Part shown: piece by piece, positions 17,699-26,323 of the stretch
How the letters are laid out: every line of letters starts with the position of its first letter
Position numbering within the stretch: position 1 is the first letter of the stretch
Origin: SB11 sp943370295
GTDB taxonomy: Bacteria > Bacteroidota > Bacteroidia > UBA8524
NCBI GenBank assembly: GCA_943370295.1
Contig: CALRQL020000016.1
Coordinates: forward strand, 1-64,000
Reading direction: 5' to 3'
DNA length: 64,000 nt
The notes under the pieces: generated by a model
What the model was told of the DNA's origin: nothing
Seen by the model: only the letters and a program-made list of their open reading frames with translations
Database searches by the model: none
Translations under genes and position numbers: made by a program

Positions 17699-17732
17699 AA
17701 AAAAGTTCCCCAAAGCTTTTGCTGAGGGGAAC
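17699..17732 (-). terminator. terminator or attenuator between amine oxidase and decarboxylase
   Basis: GTTCCCC/GGGGAAC stem with an inner AGC/GCT pairing, followed on the minus strand by six T residues. It sits 28 bases after the amine oxidase stop and just before the decarboxylase start. It could end the oxidase message or tune read-through. Confidence 0.7.
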
Positions 17733-17759
17733 CTGCGTTGATAGCCTGTGTGTATGGAT

Positions 17760-19376
17760 TTATTTACGCGGAAGATAGTCGAGTTTAAAGTACCGCTTCA
17801 TCATGTCTTCAGCGGTTTCCAGAGAGCCTTCCACCCAACCTTGGTTGTTGCTGTAAGCCTCCCCGATGATGAACACGTCTTGGTCTTCTACGGGTTTCAC
17901 CATCTTTTTAATAATTTCATCGTAACGGTAACCTGCTTTCCACTCATGCCAGCCACCACCGTATGGGTCTTCGCTCCAATCGTGGAAAATAGCCGCATAA
18001 GGCATATCCAATTTTTGCTGGCCGTGCATGGTTTCCACCTGTTTGTGTGCAATCTCTACCATGCTTTGGGTAGCTACAAATTGCGCTGGGGGTACGGGGT
18101 CAATGCTTTTGTTTTCGGGTTTGTCGTTACCACCGTATGGCTCGTCGTTTTGCAATGCTTTCCAAAATGGCACTGTGCTTATATCGTTGTACGAAGCCAT
18201 CAGTAGCGATTTTGTATTGTTAGGGTCTGCACCGGGTTGGTCGCCTTCACAACCAAAATAATATACTTGCCTTATGGGCATATCAGTAATCGAACGTCCT
18301 GCCCAAAGGTTAAGGGCACGCCACCATGGATAATCATACCCCATAAACAGTTTAAAGGCGTGCTGTATCAAAACGCTACCCACGTTGTTCCTTAAAAACT
18401 CGTTTTCTTGCCATTGATCCCATTCAATCAGTTCAAGTGAGCGGCGTGGCATTGCAAGTATTATTTTATCTGCATGCACTACTATACGCTCATCGCTGTT
18501 GTTATCGTAATGGGTTTTAAAATCTTGGGTTTTAGTGCGGGTAAATACCAACTCATACTCACCGCTTTTAAGTCGCTTAATAGACAGCAGCTTGTGGTTC
18601 ATATTTATTTCACCGCCATCCGCTTCAAACTGTTCGGCAAGGGTTAGCGGTAAATCCTGATACCCTTTTGTAAGGGTACGGAAGCTGGTGGTAGGGCCAA
18701 AATCACTTACGGGTAATTGTGCTACTGCACTGGCGTTGGCCACGTTGGCATCATAACCACCGGCATCACGCATATAGCTAAATGCTTCATTGGTTAGAAA
18801 CACATTTAGCAAGTTCCAATACCCCATTTTATACAAAGGGGTACCAAATACCTCCACCTTAAACCAGTCTTCAAGCGTAAGGTTTTTAGCATTAGGAACT
18901 AATACATTCATCACGTATGCCTGCAACTGATCGGGGTTCATCCCTTTTTCGCTCCAGCTTAGGTTATAAGGTACTGCGCCTTTAATGCTTAACTCTTCCA
19001 GCGTAAGGTGCTCACCGCGCAGGTAATAATAATTTTGCGATGCACCGATTTCAGGATCAGGGTTACCCATCGGAAAATCTTTGGTAGGTAACTTCAAATA
19101 ATTAATTAACCCTGTTACCAATGGCTGAGTTTCGGGTATATAGCGCATTCCGCCCAACTCGGCTACCACATTGGGCATACCGGGCAATGTGCGCGAAAAC
19201 AAACGGCCGCCAATGCGGTCGCTATATTCATACAAAGCCACTTTGCTTTTTTTCCCGTTAGCCTTTTGTAGTCGCCATGCGCTGTATGCGCCCGCAACAC
19301 CGCCTCCTATTACGGCTACATCCACCTTTTTTGATGCTGTGGGTGTACCTTTTTTTGCTGTAGTTTGTTTAGCCAT
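17760..19376 (-). CDS. flavin monoamine oxidase / L-amino-acid oxidase family protein
   Basis: A 538-residue FAD-dependent amine oxidase. The Rossmann dinucleotide motif GGGVAGAYSAWRL (24-36) is followed by the flavin-contacting RIGGRL. AELGGMRYIP resembles the substrate-side segment of L-amino-acid and tryptophan 2-monooxygenase-type enzymes. The C-terminus has the second FAD motif IIGEAYSNNQGWVEGSLETA. There is no Tat or Sec signal; the first 17 residues are K/T/A-rich, so it is probably cytoplasmic. It lies 77 bases upstream of a 2-keto-acid decarboxylase on the same strand. Together they could take an aromatic amino acid to the aldehyde. Alternatives are oxidation of a polyamine or a monoamine. 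Confidence 0.82.
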   Translation of the reverse strand: MAKQTTAKKGTPTASKKVDVAVIGGGVAGAYSAWRLQKANGKKSKVALYEYSDRIGGRLFSRTLPGMPNVVAELGGMRYIPETQPLVTGLINYLKLPTKDFPMGNPDPEIGASQNYYYLRGEHLTLEELSIKGAVPYNLSWSEKGMNPDQLQAYVMNVLVPNAKNLTLEDWFKVEVFGTPLYKMGYWNLLNVFLTNEAFSYMRDAGGYDANVANASAVAQLPVSDFGPTTSFRTLTKGYQDLPLTLAEQFEADGGEINMNHKLLSIKRLKSGEYELVFTRTKTQDFKTHYDNNSDERIVVHADKIILAMPRRSLELIEWDQWQENEFLRNNVGSVLIQHAFKLFMGYDYPWWRALNLWAGRSITDMPIRQVYYFGCEGDQPGADPNNTKSLLMASYNDISTVPFWKALQNDEPYGGNDKPENKSIDPVPPAQFVATQSMVEIAHKQVETMHGQQKLDMPYAAIFHDWSEDPYGGGWHEWKAGYRYDEIIKKMVKPVEDQDVFIIGEAYSNNQGWVEGSLETAEDMMKRYFKLDYLPRK

Positions 19377-19686
19377 TTAATTTAGTAATCAGGTTTTTCA
19401 GTTATAGAAACCGCTTTTTATTCAGTATTTCTTTTATAGAATAATTACTGTGGGCAAGTTAGATTTACCAAGGGTTTGACGGATACAGGTAAAATACGCT
19501 ATTTCAAAAACAGGTATTTTTACGGGTATTCTTGTTTATCGCCTATATCACCCAAAAACCTTATTATTGCTTTGTGTACGTTAATAATCTATTGTTTATA
19601 GCGGCTGCAAAGTGTTTCGACAAATGTTACTCGCTGTGGCACAGCGTTTGAGCTAAACACAAAACAAATCACTTATACTACTGCCT
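19377..19686. other. divergent intergenic region without a gene
   Basis: A 310-bp AT-rich spacer between the divergent amine oxidase and DUF4139 genes. It should contain both promoters. I see no convincing TAnnTTTG box (closest TTGCTTTG at 19567), no hairpin of note and no coding region. Confidence 0.6.
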
Positions 19687-21303
19687 ATGAAAAAAATACA
19701 GGTCTTTTGCTTGTTGCTGTTGGTTGCGGCAAGTTGTTTCGGACAGGACAAACTAAAAGAAGTACCAACAACTATCAGCGAGGTTACCCTGTACCTATCA
19801 GGAGTTACAGTTTCAAGAACAGGTCAAGTGGATGTAGAGCAAGGCACTAACCATTTGATTTTATCAGGCTTGAGTCCTTACCTAGACAGTAGAAGTTTAC
19901 AAGTGGGCATGGGTACTGATGTAAATATCTTATCAGTAAGTGATAACTCTTCAACAACTATCGACCCAAAAAAAATGCCTATTCTTAATTTTCTGCGCGA
20001 CTCTATTGATGCTGTAAAGTTTGAATTGGAAACTGAACGTAATAATGCCGATGTGCTAACTCAAGAACAAAACCTGCTACTGGCCAATATGAAAATAGCC
20101 GGTGAAAAAGGTGTTGTGGTACCCGAACTTGAAGACGCTCTTGCTTTATACCGTCGCGAATTGCCTGAAATTAAACGCAAAATGCTGTTGTCGTCCATTC
20201 GCCAGCGTAAGCTGCAAACCCAGTTAGATACGTTGAACAATCGCTTTAATGAGTTTAAGCGTAATAATGAAAAAACCACACGTGAAGTGCATTTGACGGT
20301 TAATGCCGATAAAAAAGTGAAAGTAACGCTAAGCTTACAATACTATGTTGCTGATGCAAGTTGGACTCCGAAGTATGACATACGCAGTGTAAAAATTACC
20401 GACCCCATTACGCTTGCCTACAAAGCTGAGATGCGTCAGAATACAGGTGAAAACTGGGACGGAGTGAAAATGATACTTTCTACCAATAACCCCATGTACA
20501 CCCCTGCCCTTCCACAGTTGTTTACCAATTTTGTTGATTTGAACGGGTGGTATATGCAAAACCGCCAAGCCATGCCTAACGAAGCTGACAATAATTATCA
20601 ATATAACTTTGATAAAGGTAAGACCAACGCATTCACAAGTCAATATTCTAATGCCGAGGTAAATACCGATATTTCTTTTGAAGTTCCTTTTGCGGTGCGC
20701 CTTGCCAGCGATAACCGCCCAATGGTAACCGAAGTGAAGAAAAATCAGCTTCCGGTTTCTTATAAATACTTTACCGTACCTAAGGCTGAATGCACTTCAT
20801 TCTTAAAAGCCCAGATAACAGGATGGGAAGACCTTAACCTATTGGAAGGTGATGCTAATTTGTATCTTGAAGGTACTTTTTTAGGCAAAACGGGTATAAA
20901 TCCTAATCAGATTGAAGATACACTATCACTATACATGGGTAAAGACCGTCGTTTAGTTGTGAAGCGCACAAAAGCGGCTGAGAAAAACGGTAAAAACTTC
21001 TTTGGCAACAAAATAGTGCAAAGTGTGGTTTGGGAAATTGAATTACGTAACACCAAAAAAGAAGCAATTACTGTTGAGGTACAAGACCAAATACCTGTAT
21101 CTAAAAACGATGATTTGGAAGTAATAAAAGATGATTTAGGCGGTGCTGAACTAAATGCTGAAACCGGTTTATTAACCTGGAATAAAACTTTACAACCGGG
21201 CGAAACTATTAAACTACGTTTTGGGTTCACACTTAAATATCCAAAAAATAATAGTGTTGCCCGCCAAAAACTACAAGAACTGCGCAGGGATAATTATTAT
21301 TAA
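19687..21303 (+). CDS. DUF4139/DUF4140 (mucoidy-inhibitor MuiA family) exported protein
   Basis: A 538-residue exported protein with a signal peptide (1-20; it ends SCFG with a cysteine and could be a lipoprotein). Next are a DUF4140-like N-terminal domain (about 27-130, ISEVTLYLSGVTVSRTG), a helical/coiled segment (about 130-200) and the DUF4139 domain. That domain begins near REVHLTVNADKKVKVTLSLQ and includes the family's YYVADASWTPKYDIR segment. The family has no established biochemical role; homologues are linked to mucoid-colony suppression in other bacteria. The gene is monocistronic, with a clear terminator 22 bases after the stop. Confidence 0.88.
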   Translation: MKKIQVFCLLLLVAASCFGQDKLKEVPTTISEVTLYLSGVTVSRTGQVDVEQGTNHLILSGLSPYLDSRSLQVGMGTDVNILSVSDNSSTTIDPKKMPILNFLRDSIDAVKFELETERNNADVLTQEQNLLLANMKIAGEKGVVVPELEDALALYRRELPEIKRKMLLSSIRQRKLQTQLDTLNNRFNEFKRNNEKTTREVHLTVNADKKVKVTLSLQYYVADASWTPKYDIRSVKITDPITLAYKAEMRQNTGENWDGVKMILSTNNPMYTPALPQLFTNFVDLNGWYMQNRQAMPNEADNNYQYNFDKGKTNAFTSQYSNAEVNTDISFEVPFAVRLASDNRPMVTEVKKNQLPVSYKYFTVPKAECTSFLKAQITGWEDLNLLEGDANLYLEGTFLGKTGINPNQIEDTLSLYMGKDRRLVVKRTKAAEKNGKNFFGNKIVQSVVWEIELRNTKKEAITVEVQDQIPVSKNDDLEVIKDDLGGAELNAETGLLTWNKTLQPGETIKLRFGFTLKYPKNNSVARQKLQELRRDNYY

Positions 21304-21325
21304 TCGTTTATCTAACTCGGTATAT

Positions 21326-21357
21326 AAAAAAGGTTGGGCAAATGCCCAACCTTTTTT
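21326..21357. terminator. bidirectional rho-independent terminator
   Basis: AGGTTGGGCA/TGCCCAACCT stem with an AA loop, an A run on the left and a T run on the right. It lies between the convergent DUF4139 and cytochrome genes and serves both. Confidence 0.9.
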
Positions 21358-21376
21358 ATTTATAGCTATTATTAAA

Positions 21377-22330
21377 TTAATCAGCAATGGTATTATTTAT
21401 TGCAGGTATTGTACGTAAGTATGCGTAGATAGCGCTTATTTCACCCTCAGTTAATTGATTGTAGGGCAACATGGGGTAGCGCAATTGCTTGCCGTTTTTG
21501 CGTTTACCGTAACGCATAGCATTCACAAAATCCTGCTCTGTCCATGTACCGATACCTGTACCGTCAGGAGTAATATTTTTAGACAGGATTAATTTACCCT
21601 GTAAATCCAATAGTTTATTTCCTCCGCCATAAAAACCTTTTGATTGTTCAGGGGCAAGCTCGCTATTGGTAGCAAAATCAGCACTGTGACAGGCAAAACA
21701 GGCATACAGGTTATTTGCTAAATATTTACCCCAAACCTCTTTATTAGTGGTATCGGGTACCGGAGTTGCAGAAGCCGGAAAAGGCAATGGTTTTGCACCA
21801 TCAACAAAATTACTAAGTGCTTTCATCAAAAAACCGGGTTTGCTGGCAGGAGGTTCTTCGCTGCTGGCCTTCAAACCGTATGCATCACTGCGCAACCAAG
21901 ATATAATGCTATTCATATCTTCATCACTCAACAAAGGGAATTTAGGCATATAAGGAGGCGCATAGCTTCCGTCTTTACGTAAACCTGTGCGCAAGAAATA
22001 AATAAGTTCACCGTCGGTCCAATTACCAATACCTTTAGTTGCATCATGGGTAATATTCATTGAATATATTTCTCCAAATGCGGGAGGTAAATCAATGATA
22101 CGCTTACCCACCAATTTATTGTTGGCATCGCTATGGCAATGAATACATAACATTGATGCAATTTTCTCGCCCTTAGCAATTCGTTCAGGGGTTGATTCAA
22201 CTTTTACTTCGGGTATTTTTGGAGCATCGTAAGTAGGTATGCCTTTAAAATGAACATAAGCCGCAACAGAAGCGACAATAATAATTAATGATCCGAGCAA
22301 AATGCCCAGTATTTTCAGGAATTTTTTCAT
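21377..22330 (-). CDS. dihaem c-type cytochrome
   Basis: A 317-residue protein with an N-terminal membrane helix (6-27) and two cytochrome c domains in the periplasm. The haem sites are CIHCH at 62-66 and CFACH at 212-216. Likely axial methionines are in PPYMPKF (Met129) and in RYPMLPY near 293. The layout resembles the membrane-bound dihaem cytochromes that carry electrons between dehydrogenases or complex III and terminal oxidases. It lies downstream of the cytochrome oxidase operon, but after a 272-bp gap, so it is probably a separate unit. The exact donor cannot be told. Confidence 0.88.
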   Translation of the reverse strand: MKKFLKILGILLGSLIIIVASVAAYVHFKGIPTYDAPKIPEVKVESTPERIAKGEKIASMLCIHCHSDANNKLVGKRIIDLPPAFGEIYSMNITHDATKGIGNWTDGELIYFLRTGLRKDGSYAPPYMPKFPLLSDEDMNSIISWLRSDAYGLKASSEEPPASKPGFLMKALSNFVDGAKPLPFPASATPVPDTTNKEVWGKYLANNLYACFACHSADFATNSELAPEQSKGFYGGGNKLLDLQGKLILSKNITPDGTGIGTWTEQDFVNAMRYGKRKNGKQLRYPMLPYNQLTEGEISAIYAYLRTIPAINNTIAD

Positions 22331-22602
22331 TGGCTTTTTTAGTTTGTACTACTAAGATAAATGTTTGTTTTCTGTTTTAAAATTGTAATTTACTGAATTG
22401 AAGTTGTTTGCGAAATAATAAAATAGCCCAAGCTGCGCCCGGGTTTAGGCTTTGATGTTTTCATAGTTTGTAAAAAAATGGGGTGCAAATATAATAGAAG
22501 CTAACTAACAGTGTTACCGTTTTTTCACGGTATTTTAGTTATTAAGAAGTGGAGAAATTAAACTTAATGATAAGTGCTAAATCAGCTGAATAGTATCTGC
22601 AC

Positions 22603-22998
22603 TTACATATTTACTTTACTTTTATCGTATTTATAGCCGCTTACAAAATGCAGGGCAATCATACGTGAGTACCTGAATATTAGTGTAGAGCCTAAGATAA
22701 CTATACCCAATATCCAAAATAAATAGGTATTAACGCTCGGATCATCTAAAAAGAGGTTTAACAATACCCCAACTATTACACCAATAGCTACATTTATTCC
22801 GTAGCTTATATACATGGCACTCCAAAAGAAACCGGTTTCCTTTTCAAACTTTAATCCGCAAACGGGGCAATGCTCATTAAAGTGCAGAAATTTGGTGGGA
22901 TGGTAGAAAGAATGGGTGAAAAACTTTCCGCTACGACATTGTGGACATTTACATTTAATAAATGCCATCAGCGAACTGTTTTCGGGTTTGTTACACAT
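22603..22998 (-). CDS. DUF983 family membrane protein
   Basis: A 131-residue protein with an N-terminal zinc-ribbon-like pair of CxxC motifs (CPQC and CPVC, separated by about 30 residues) followed by two membrane helices, the standard DUF983 layout. Function unknown. In Bacteroidota and alphaproteobacteria the family is often found in or near cytochrome oxidase operons, as here, where it is the last gene and 12 bases after the small CPMC protein. A role in oxidase assembly is inferred from context only. A second possible start is Met11 (MAFIKCKCPQC). Confidence 0.8.
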   Translation of the reverse strand: MCNKPENSSLMAFIKCKCPQCRSGKFFTHSFYHPTKFLHFNEHCPVCGLKFEKETGFFWSAMYISYGINVAIGVIVGVLLNLFLDDPSVNTYLFWILGIVILGSTLIFRYSRMIALHFVSGYKYDKSKVNM

Positions 22999-23010
22999 GA
23001 ATGTGAAATA

Positions 23011-23256
23011 TTAGGCCGTTGCTTTGCGCTTACGGTAGCTGCGGTACCAAAAAAAGGCAACAGAACCTACCAGTAGGTATGGCATTGCCAATAGGTATAA
23101 AATACCGTCGTTTAAGCCCATACCCACAGTATTGCCCTCTTTTAAACCTGACTCAACTGAGGTTTTACACATTGGGCATTGCGCTGCTGCTTCGTTTACG
23201 GTAGCAAATAAGCATACAAACACTACTAATACTATGATTTTGGTCAGGCTTTTCAT
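23011..23256 (-). CDS. small exported membrane protein with CPMC motif
   Basis: An 81-residue protein: signal peptide (1-25, ending AAAQ), then CPMCKTSVESG, a short loop and one membrane helix (about 50-68) with a basic tail. I chose ATG 23256 because it gives a clean signal peptide and starts one base after the stop of the DUF420 gene. The open frame runs further upstream inside that gene. The CPMC pair could bind copper or haem, or act in thiol exchange, during oxidase assembly. I do not know a named family. It sits between the DUF420 and DUF983 genes at the end of the oxidase operon. Confidence 0.7.
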   Translation of the reverse strand: MKSLTKIIVLVVFVCLFATVNEAAAQCPMCKTSVESGLKEGNTVGMGLNDGILYLLAMPYLLVGSVAFFWYRSYRKRKATA

Positions 23257-23257
23257 A

Positions 23258-23845
23258 TTATGTAAGGTAATATGGAACAATGAGCAAATATACAACAACG
23301 CCGGTTACTGAAACGTATAACCATAGCGGAAATGTCCACCTTGCAAGTTTCTTATGTTCATCAAACTGGCCTGCAAATGAGCGATAAATGGTAAACAATA
23401 CCATAGGCACAATAGCCGTAGCCAACAAGATGTGAGTGAGCAATATAAAATAATAAATATACCGTAAACTACCCGCCGCATTTGTTTCTTCGGCACTTAA
23501 AAGCCCATCATGGTTTAGGTCGCCAAATTTTGTTTCGGCAGCTAAATAGTGATAGGTAACATAAGAAATCAAAAACAAGCCTGAAAGAAAAAAAGCCGAA
23601 AGCATCAAGGCTTTATGAGTACCCTTTTTTTGGTTACGGATAGCTATGTAACCGGCTACTAAAAGTATTGAAACTGCAGAGTTTATGAACGCATTAAGCT
23701 TGGGCAGAAAGGTAACATCAAAACTACCTTGCAACCCATCTTTGCCGGGTATAAAAAGCAAAAGAGCCACCACCAAAGGGATGGCAATAGATATACCCAG
23801 TATTATACGGAAGTATAGTTTATCGTTGGTTGCAAACGTGTTCAT
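23258..23845 (-). CDS. DUF420 (CtaM-like) membrane protein with an EF-hand-like insertion
   Basis: A 195-residue membrane protein with about five helices, of the DUF420 family. B. subtilis YozB/CtaM belongs to it and is required for haem-copper oxidase maturation. It is encoded in the cytochrome oxidase operon, overlapping sco by four bases (ATGA). Unusually, the loop between helices 3 and 4 contains DLNHDGLLSAEE (109-120). This matches the EF-hand loop pattern DxNxDGxxxxxE exactly and suggests calcium binding at a membrane loop. Ligand histidines are present in YHYL and LLTHILL. The oxidase-assembly role is inferred from family and context. Confidence 0.83.
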   Translation of the reverse strand: MNTFATNDKLYFRIILGISIAIPLVVALLLFIPGKDGLQGSFDVTFLPKLNAFINSAVSILLVAGYIAIRNQKKGTHKALMLSAFFLSGLFLISYVTYHYLAAETKFGDLNHDGLLSAEETNAAGSLRYIYYFILLTHILLATAIVPMVLFTIYRSFAGQFDEHKKLARWTFPLWLYVSVTGVVVYLLIVPYYLT

Positions 23846-24498
23846 AAAGGATTCTTATATTCGGCTAATAGCAGTTTAATATCTTCTTTCAGTTGCAAAA
23901 CCTCGTTCATTTTTAAGCCGTCGTATGCGCCGCGTATGCGTTCTTCTTTATCAACTAAAATAAGGTGTTGCGAGTGTGCTATTTGATCAGCACTTGCACC
24001 ATCAGCTTTGGGCAGCAAATATTGGTTTTGCATAAAGGCAATCTGATCGTACTTACCTGTAACAAAAAACCAGTTTCCGTACTTAATATCCCTTAACCTT
24101 GCGTACTCTGCCAGCACTTCAACACTGTCATTCTCAGGGTCAACAGTATGAGATATAAAAACTATATCGGGGCTTTGCTTATATTTATCATACACTAAAG
24201 TAAGGTTATTGTTCATCTTTGGACAAACGCCCTTACAGCGTGCAAAAAAGAAGTTAACAACGCGTATTTTACCTTTTACACTATCATCAGTAAGTAAAAA
24301 GCCCTTTTGGTCTGTGAAACTAAAAGGGCCAACAGTATGATATGTTGTGTCTTTTGCTCCCGCTGCTAAATAACGGTCGCCGTATATGGGTAATATTGCT
24401 CCGGCTTTAAAGGTTCCTTGTTTTAAAAGGGCTACAAAACCTATAGGCAATATAAAAAGTAATACCAGATAAATTTTTTTCCGTGCGGGGTTGCTCAT
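23842..24498 (-). CDS. SCO1/SenC family copper chaperone
   Basis: A 218-residue thioredoxin-fold protein with an N-terminal membrane anchor (about 7-25). Copper ligands are the CxxxC motif CKGVC in FFFARCKGVCPKM and a histidine in the IAHSQHLILVD segment. These residues load the CuA centre of oxidase subunit II, encoded earlier in the same operon. It shares a single base with the subunit IV stop at its start and overlaps the DUF420 gene by four bases. Length and motif order are normal for the family. Confidence 0.92.
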   Translation of the reverse strand: MSNPARKKIYLVLLFILPIGFVALLKQGTFKAGAILPIYGDRYLAAGAKDTTYHTVGPFSFTDQKGFLLTDDSVKGKIRVVNFFFARCKGVCPKMNNNLTLVYDKYKQSPDIVFISHTVDPENDSVEVLAEYARLRDIKYGNWFFVTGKYDQIAFMQNQYLLPKADGASADQIAHSQHLILVDKEERIRGAYDGLKMNEVLQLKEDIKLLLAEYKNPL

Positions 24499-24854
24499 TA
24501 GTTGTTAAATGTGCTCCAAAAATTGCCTTCGTACAACATCCACACCACAAAAAACACAATAAACATTGTAGGAACCACAACACTAAGGATAAGGTTTACC
24601 CGTTCGTGTTTTAAGTGCATGAAAAAACCAACGATAAGTACTGCCTTCACCAAACCTAAAGCTATAAACAAAATGTTACGGCCCATGCTGGCAGGCATTA
24701 CGAAATACAGTAATATATCCACTACGGTGATGGCTGTCAAAATCCAGAAAGTCCTCCAAATTTCGCTGGTACCATGGCTTTCTACGTGGTATAGTTTCTC
24801 CTGTGCGTTTTCGTACAGGTATGTTTCTTTGTCTTTATATTCTACGTGTGACAT
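24498..24854 (-). CDS. cytochrome c oxidase subunit IV family protein
   Basis: A 118-residue protein with three membrane helices, corresponding to the short bacterial subunit IV (CoxF/CyoD-like). The family feature is GLVKAVLIVGFFMHLKHE in the middle helix. It stabilises the haem-copper oxidase core. The N-terminal 30 residues are hydrophilic and cytoplasmic. It lies 47 bases after the seven-helix subunit III gene and shares one base with sco. Confidence 0.88.
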   Translation of the reverse strand: MSHVEYKDKETYLYENAQEKLYHVESHGTSEIWRTFWILTAITVVDILLYFVMPASMGRNILFIALGLVKAVLIVGFFMHLKHERVNLILSVVVPTMFIVFFVVWMLYEGNFWSTFNN

Positions 24855-24901
24855 TAGTTGCTATTGGTTTAAATGTTACGGTGAATGTTTACTATTTAAA
24901 A

Positions 24902-25663
24902 TTATATCAGGTAGAAGAAGGTGAATACGAATACCCAAACCAAATCCACAAAGTGCCAGTAAAGCCCTACCTTTTCAACCATTTCGTAATGGCCGCGTTT
25001 TTCGTAAGTTCCCCTCAACACATTGATATAAGTAATAACATTTAGTACCACCCCACTAAATACGTGGAAACCGTGAAACCCTGTTACAATGAAAAACAGT
25101 GCAGAGAAGGTAGGAGCACCGTTGATACGGTCGGCAAGCTCCCAATGTATATGTCCGAATAATCCTAAATGTTCCGTTTTCTTTATACCCTCAGCACTAA
25201 GTGCAAAGTGGTTACCGTTTAAGGTAGCTCCATCACCAATAAACTGAGCCCACTCCCACGCCTGACATCCCAAGAATGCAGCACCGCCAACAATGGTCAT
25301 TAACATATAACGAGCTACTTCTTTTTTAGAATTACGATGTCCAGCTTCAACCGCTAACACCATGGTTACCGAACTGAAGATAAGGATGAACGTCATTAAA
25401 CTAACAAAGAACAAGGGCAAGTGTATTCCGTGTAAAAATGGGAAGTGATTAAACACCATATCAGGTAAAGGCCAAGGCAAACTGGTATCGCCTGCGGCAC
25501 TAAAGCGGTGTACACCATAGGTTATCAGCAAACCTGAAAAGGTGAAGGCATCTGATAACAGGAAAAACCACATCATCAATTTGCCATAGCTTACATTGAA
25601 GGGTGAACGCCCGCCCGACCATACATTTGCGGGATTGGCTGTTGCTACTGAGTGTCCTGACAT
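24902..25663 (-). CDS. ctaE: cytochrome c oxidase subunit III (seven-helix form)
   Basis: A 253-residue integral membrane protein of the haem-copper oxidase subunit III family. Characteristic stretches are GFHGFHVFSGV and the closing GLYWHFVDLVWVFVFTFFYL. It supports proton uptake and stability of subunit I. A second, shorter subunit III paralogue is encoded 12 bases upstream. Both in one operon is the usual Bacteroidota arrangement. Confidence 0.92.
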   Translation of the reverse strand: MSGHSVATANPANVWSGGRSPFNVSYGKLMMWFFLLSDAFTFSGLLITYGVHRFSAAGDTSLPWPLPDMVFNHFPFLHGIHLPLFFVSLMTFILIFSSVTMVLAVEAGHRNSKKEVARYMLMTIVGGAAFLGCQAWEWAQFIGDGATLNGNHFALSAEGIKKTEHLGLFGHIHWELADRINGAPTFSALFFIVTGFHGFHVFSGVVLNVITYINVLRGTYEKRGHYEMVEKVGLYWHFVDLVWVFVFTFFYLI

Positions 25664-25675
25664 TTCTGTTTTTTC

Positions 25676-26311
25676 TTAGCGGTTCAAAAATAAAAACAAA
25701 TAAAGATATATCCATAGCAAGCCTACAAAATGCCAATATGTTTTGCACATACTGATGCTAAGCAGGTTCTTTTTATGAATGTTTAATTTAAAACTTTGCA
25801 CAGTCATAACCAGCAGAAATATAATACCGCCCAACACGTGCAATACGTGTGTTGCTGATATAATATAAACAAAACTGCTGGCGGGATTTTGGCTACCTAC
25901 ATGGGTAACGCCGTATTGATTAACATACTCTTTACTTGGTGAGTTATCACCTGTAAGGGTAAATCCGTTTTGGGTCATTTCAGCCCAGCCAAGGTATTGT
26001 GATGCACAAAATGCTATACCTAACGCTAAGGTTATTACTAAACCAATTTTAACTTGGCCAAGCTCATCGCGTTTAGCTGCATAATAACTCCATTGCATGG
26101 CAATACTGCCAAGTATGGCTATTACCACGCTATACATAAACTGCATGGGCAATGGAAAAATATCCCAATTCCCTTCGGCTCTGCGTACAATGTATGCACT
26201 TGTGAAAGCGGCAAACAACATTATCATAGCCACAATCATTACCCACAAAGAGAACTTTTTGGGGTGCACGGCGTAGTTTTCTGTCGATTGTTTAGTTACC
26301 ACTGTGTTCAT
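25676..26311 (-). CDS. cytochrome c oxidase subunit III paralogue (five-helix form)
   Basis: A 211-residue, roughly five-helix subunit III homologue with the family signatures ISATHVLHVLGGI and CKTYWHFVGLLWIYLYLFLF. Compared with its neighbour it lacks the first two helices. It lies 12 bases from both flanking genes in the oxidase operon. It may replace or pair with the longer subunit III, and which one is incorporated cannot be told. Confidence 0.88.
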   Translation of the reverse strand: MNTVVTKQSTENYAVHPKKFSLWVMIVAMIMLFAAFTSAYIVRRAEGNWDIFPLPMQFMYSVVIAILGSIAMQWSYYAAKRDELGQVKIGLVITLALGIAFCASQYLGWAEMTQNGFTLTGDNSPSKEYVNQYGVTHVGSQNPASSFVYIISATHVLHVLGGIIFLLVMTVQSFKLNIHKKNLLSISMCKTYWHFVGLLWIYLYLFLFLNR

Positions 26312-26323
26312 CGTTTATTTCCC

